A stretch of 5,181 nt of DNA, taken from NCBI GenBank assembly GCA_001872165.1, contig MNXK01000040.1, forward strand, positions 1 to 5,181. Direction: 5' to 3'. The notes under the pieces are model-generated. The model was not told the DNA's origin and made no database searches. It saw nothing but the letters and a program-made list of their open reading frames with translations. The position numbers were made by a program, and so were the translations under genes. Positions within the stretch are counted from its first letter, which is position 1, and every line of letters begins with the position of its first letter. Positions 4,951 through 5,181 of the stretch are shown piece by piece. This stretch comes from Anaerolineae bacterium CG2_30_58_95 (GTDB lineage Bacteria > Chloroflexota > Anaerolineae > Anaerolineales > Villigracilaceae).

Positions 4951-5024
4951 GAAGTCCACGCAGGCGGTGTGTTGAGCCTGTCGAAGCATGGACTTCGCGA
5001 TTTGGTAGCGGCGATTTGAATCGC
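4951..5024. repeat. Repeat mosaic upstream of the ABC exporter
   Basis: GAAGTCCA (4951-4958) pairs with TGGACTTC (4989-4996). The direct repeat GCGATTTG follows at 4997-5004 and 5011-5018, and GCGATT (5011-5016) faces AATCGC (5019-5024). The segment GAGCCTGTCGAAG (4974-4986) resembles a short sequence I recall as highly dispersed in many bacterial genomes. No promoter is obvious here. The region reads as accumulated intergenic repeats. Confidence 0.5.
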
Positions 5025-5080
5025 TGAGTTTTGCAGCAACGCAATCCCCATTAGTTCGTTTGCAAGGAGCACCCAACACC

Positions 5081-5181
5081 ATGATTCGATTATTCAAATA
5101 CCTGAAACCTTATATCCTCTTGATCCTGCTCGCCATCGCCTTGCTGTTCGTGCAGGCCAACGCTGATCTGGCGTTGCCCGA
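5081..5181 (+). CDS. ABC exporter (fused membrane and ATPase type), N-terminal start
   Basis: Only the first 33 codons are present: MIRLFKYLKPY, then a hydrophobic segment (about 12-26) and QANADLALP. This matches the opening of bacterial half-transporters of the multidrug ABC class, where a basic amphipathic stretch precedes the first membrane helix and a Q-x-x-x-D-L-x-L-P motif ends it. Known members are about 580-620 residues with six membrane helices and a C-terminal ATPase, often encoded as two adjacent genes forming a heterodimer. The ATPase domain is outside the window, so the call rests on the start and the marR neighbour. AAGGAG (5064-5069) lies 11 bases before the ATG, a slightly long spacing. 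Confidence 0.75.
   Translation, partial: MIRLFKYLKPYILLILLAIALLFVQANADLALP

Noticed and set aside
4675..5097. 140-codon minus-strand frame covering the end of marR and the gap
   Set aside because: It runs through palindromic DNA and antisense to the MarR wing, with no motif.

Overview
The window suggests a GC-rich bacterium, most plausibly a member of the Chloroflexota (Anaerolineae-like). Three things point there. There is a mevalonate-pathway GHMP decarboxylase with a [YF]WGN motif. The RseP/YluC-type site-2 protease carries a large insert ahead of its LNWIPLGGF motif. The gaps between genes are rich in palindromes. The phylum assignment is inference from gene content and style and was not tested by search.

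Layout: four genes lie on the minus strand, read right to left. They are a GHMP-family diphospho- or phosphomevalonate decarboxylase (4158-3160), an M50 site-2 protease (3004-1607), a HEAT-repeat protein (1372-419) and the first 112 codons of an auxin-efflux-carrier (AEC) family permease, which starts at a TTG (338) and leaves the window at base 1. Two genes lie on the plus strand, diverging from the decarboxylase: a MarR-type repressor (4426-4878) and the first 33 codons of an ABC exporter (from 5081). All these frames rest on family motifs; the other long ORFs are antisense or out-of-frame shadows.

How the genes may work together: MarR plus ABC exporter is a common layout for an inducible efflux operon, and a near-consensus sigma-70-type promoter (4365-4393) precedes marR. 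The decarboxylase belongs to isoprenoid synthesis. The protease is a membrane-embedded enzyme whose homologues cleave anti-sigma factors or signal-peptide remnants. HEAT protein and AEC permease have no evident link to either. The minus-strand genes are separated by 80-234 bp, so a single tight operon is not evident.

The most interesting part is what lies between the genes. Every gap contains a different inverted-repeat structure: a 33-bp palindrome (371-403), a nested ~116-bp imperfect palindrome (1436-1551), an element with competing hairpins that overlaps the decarboxylase stop codon (3086-3160), a ~142-bp MITE-like element with terminal inverted repeats and a 10-bp flanking direct repeat (4212-4353), and a mosaic of short palindromes between marR and the exporter (4902-5024). 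I see no CRISPR array, RNA gene, transposase or obvious new defence or biosynthetic system. The coding content is ordinary; the mobile-looking intergenic DNA and the unusual decarboxylase active site deserve the second look.
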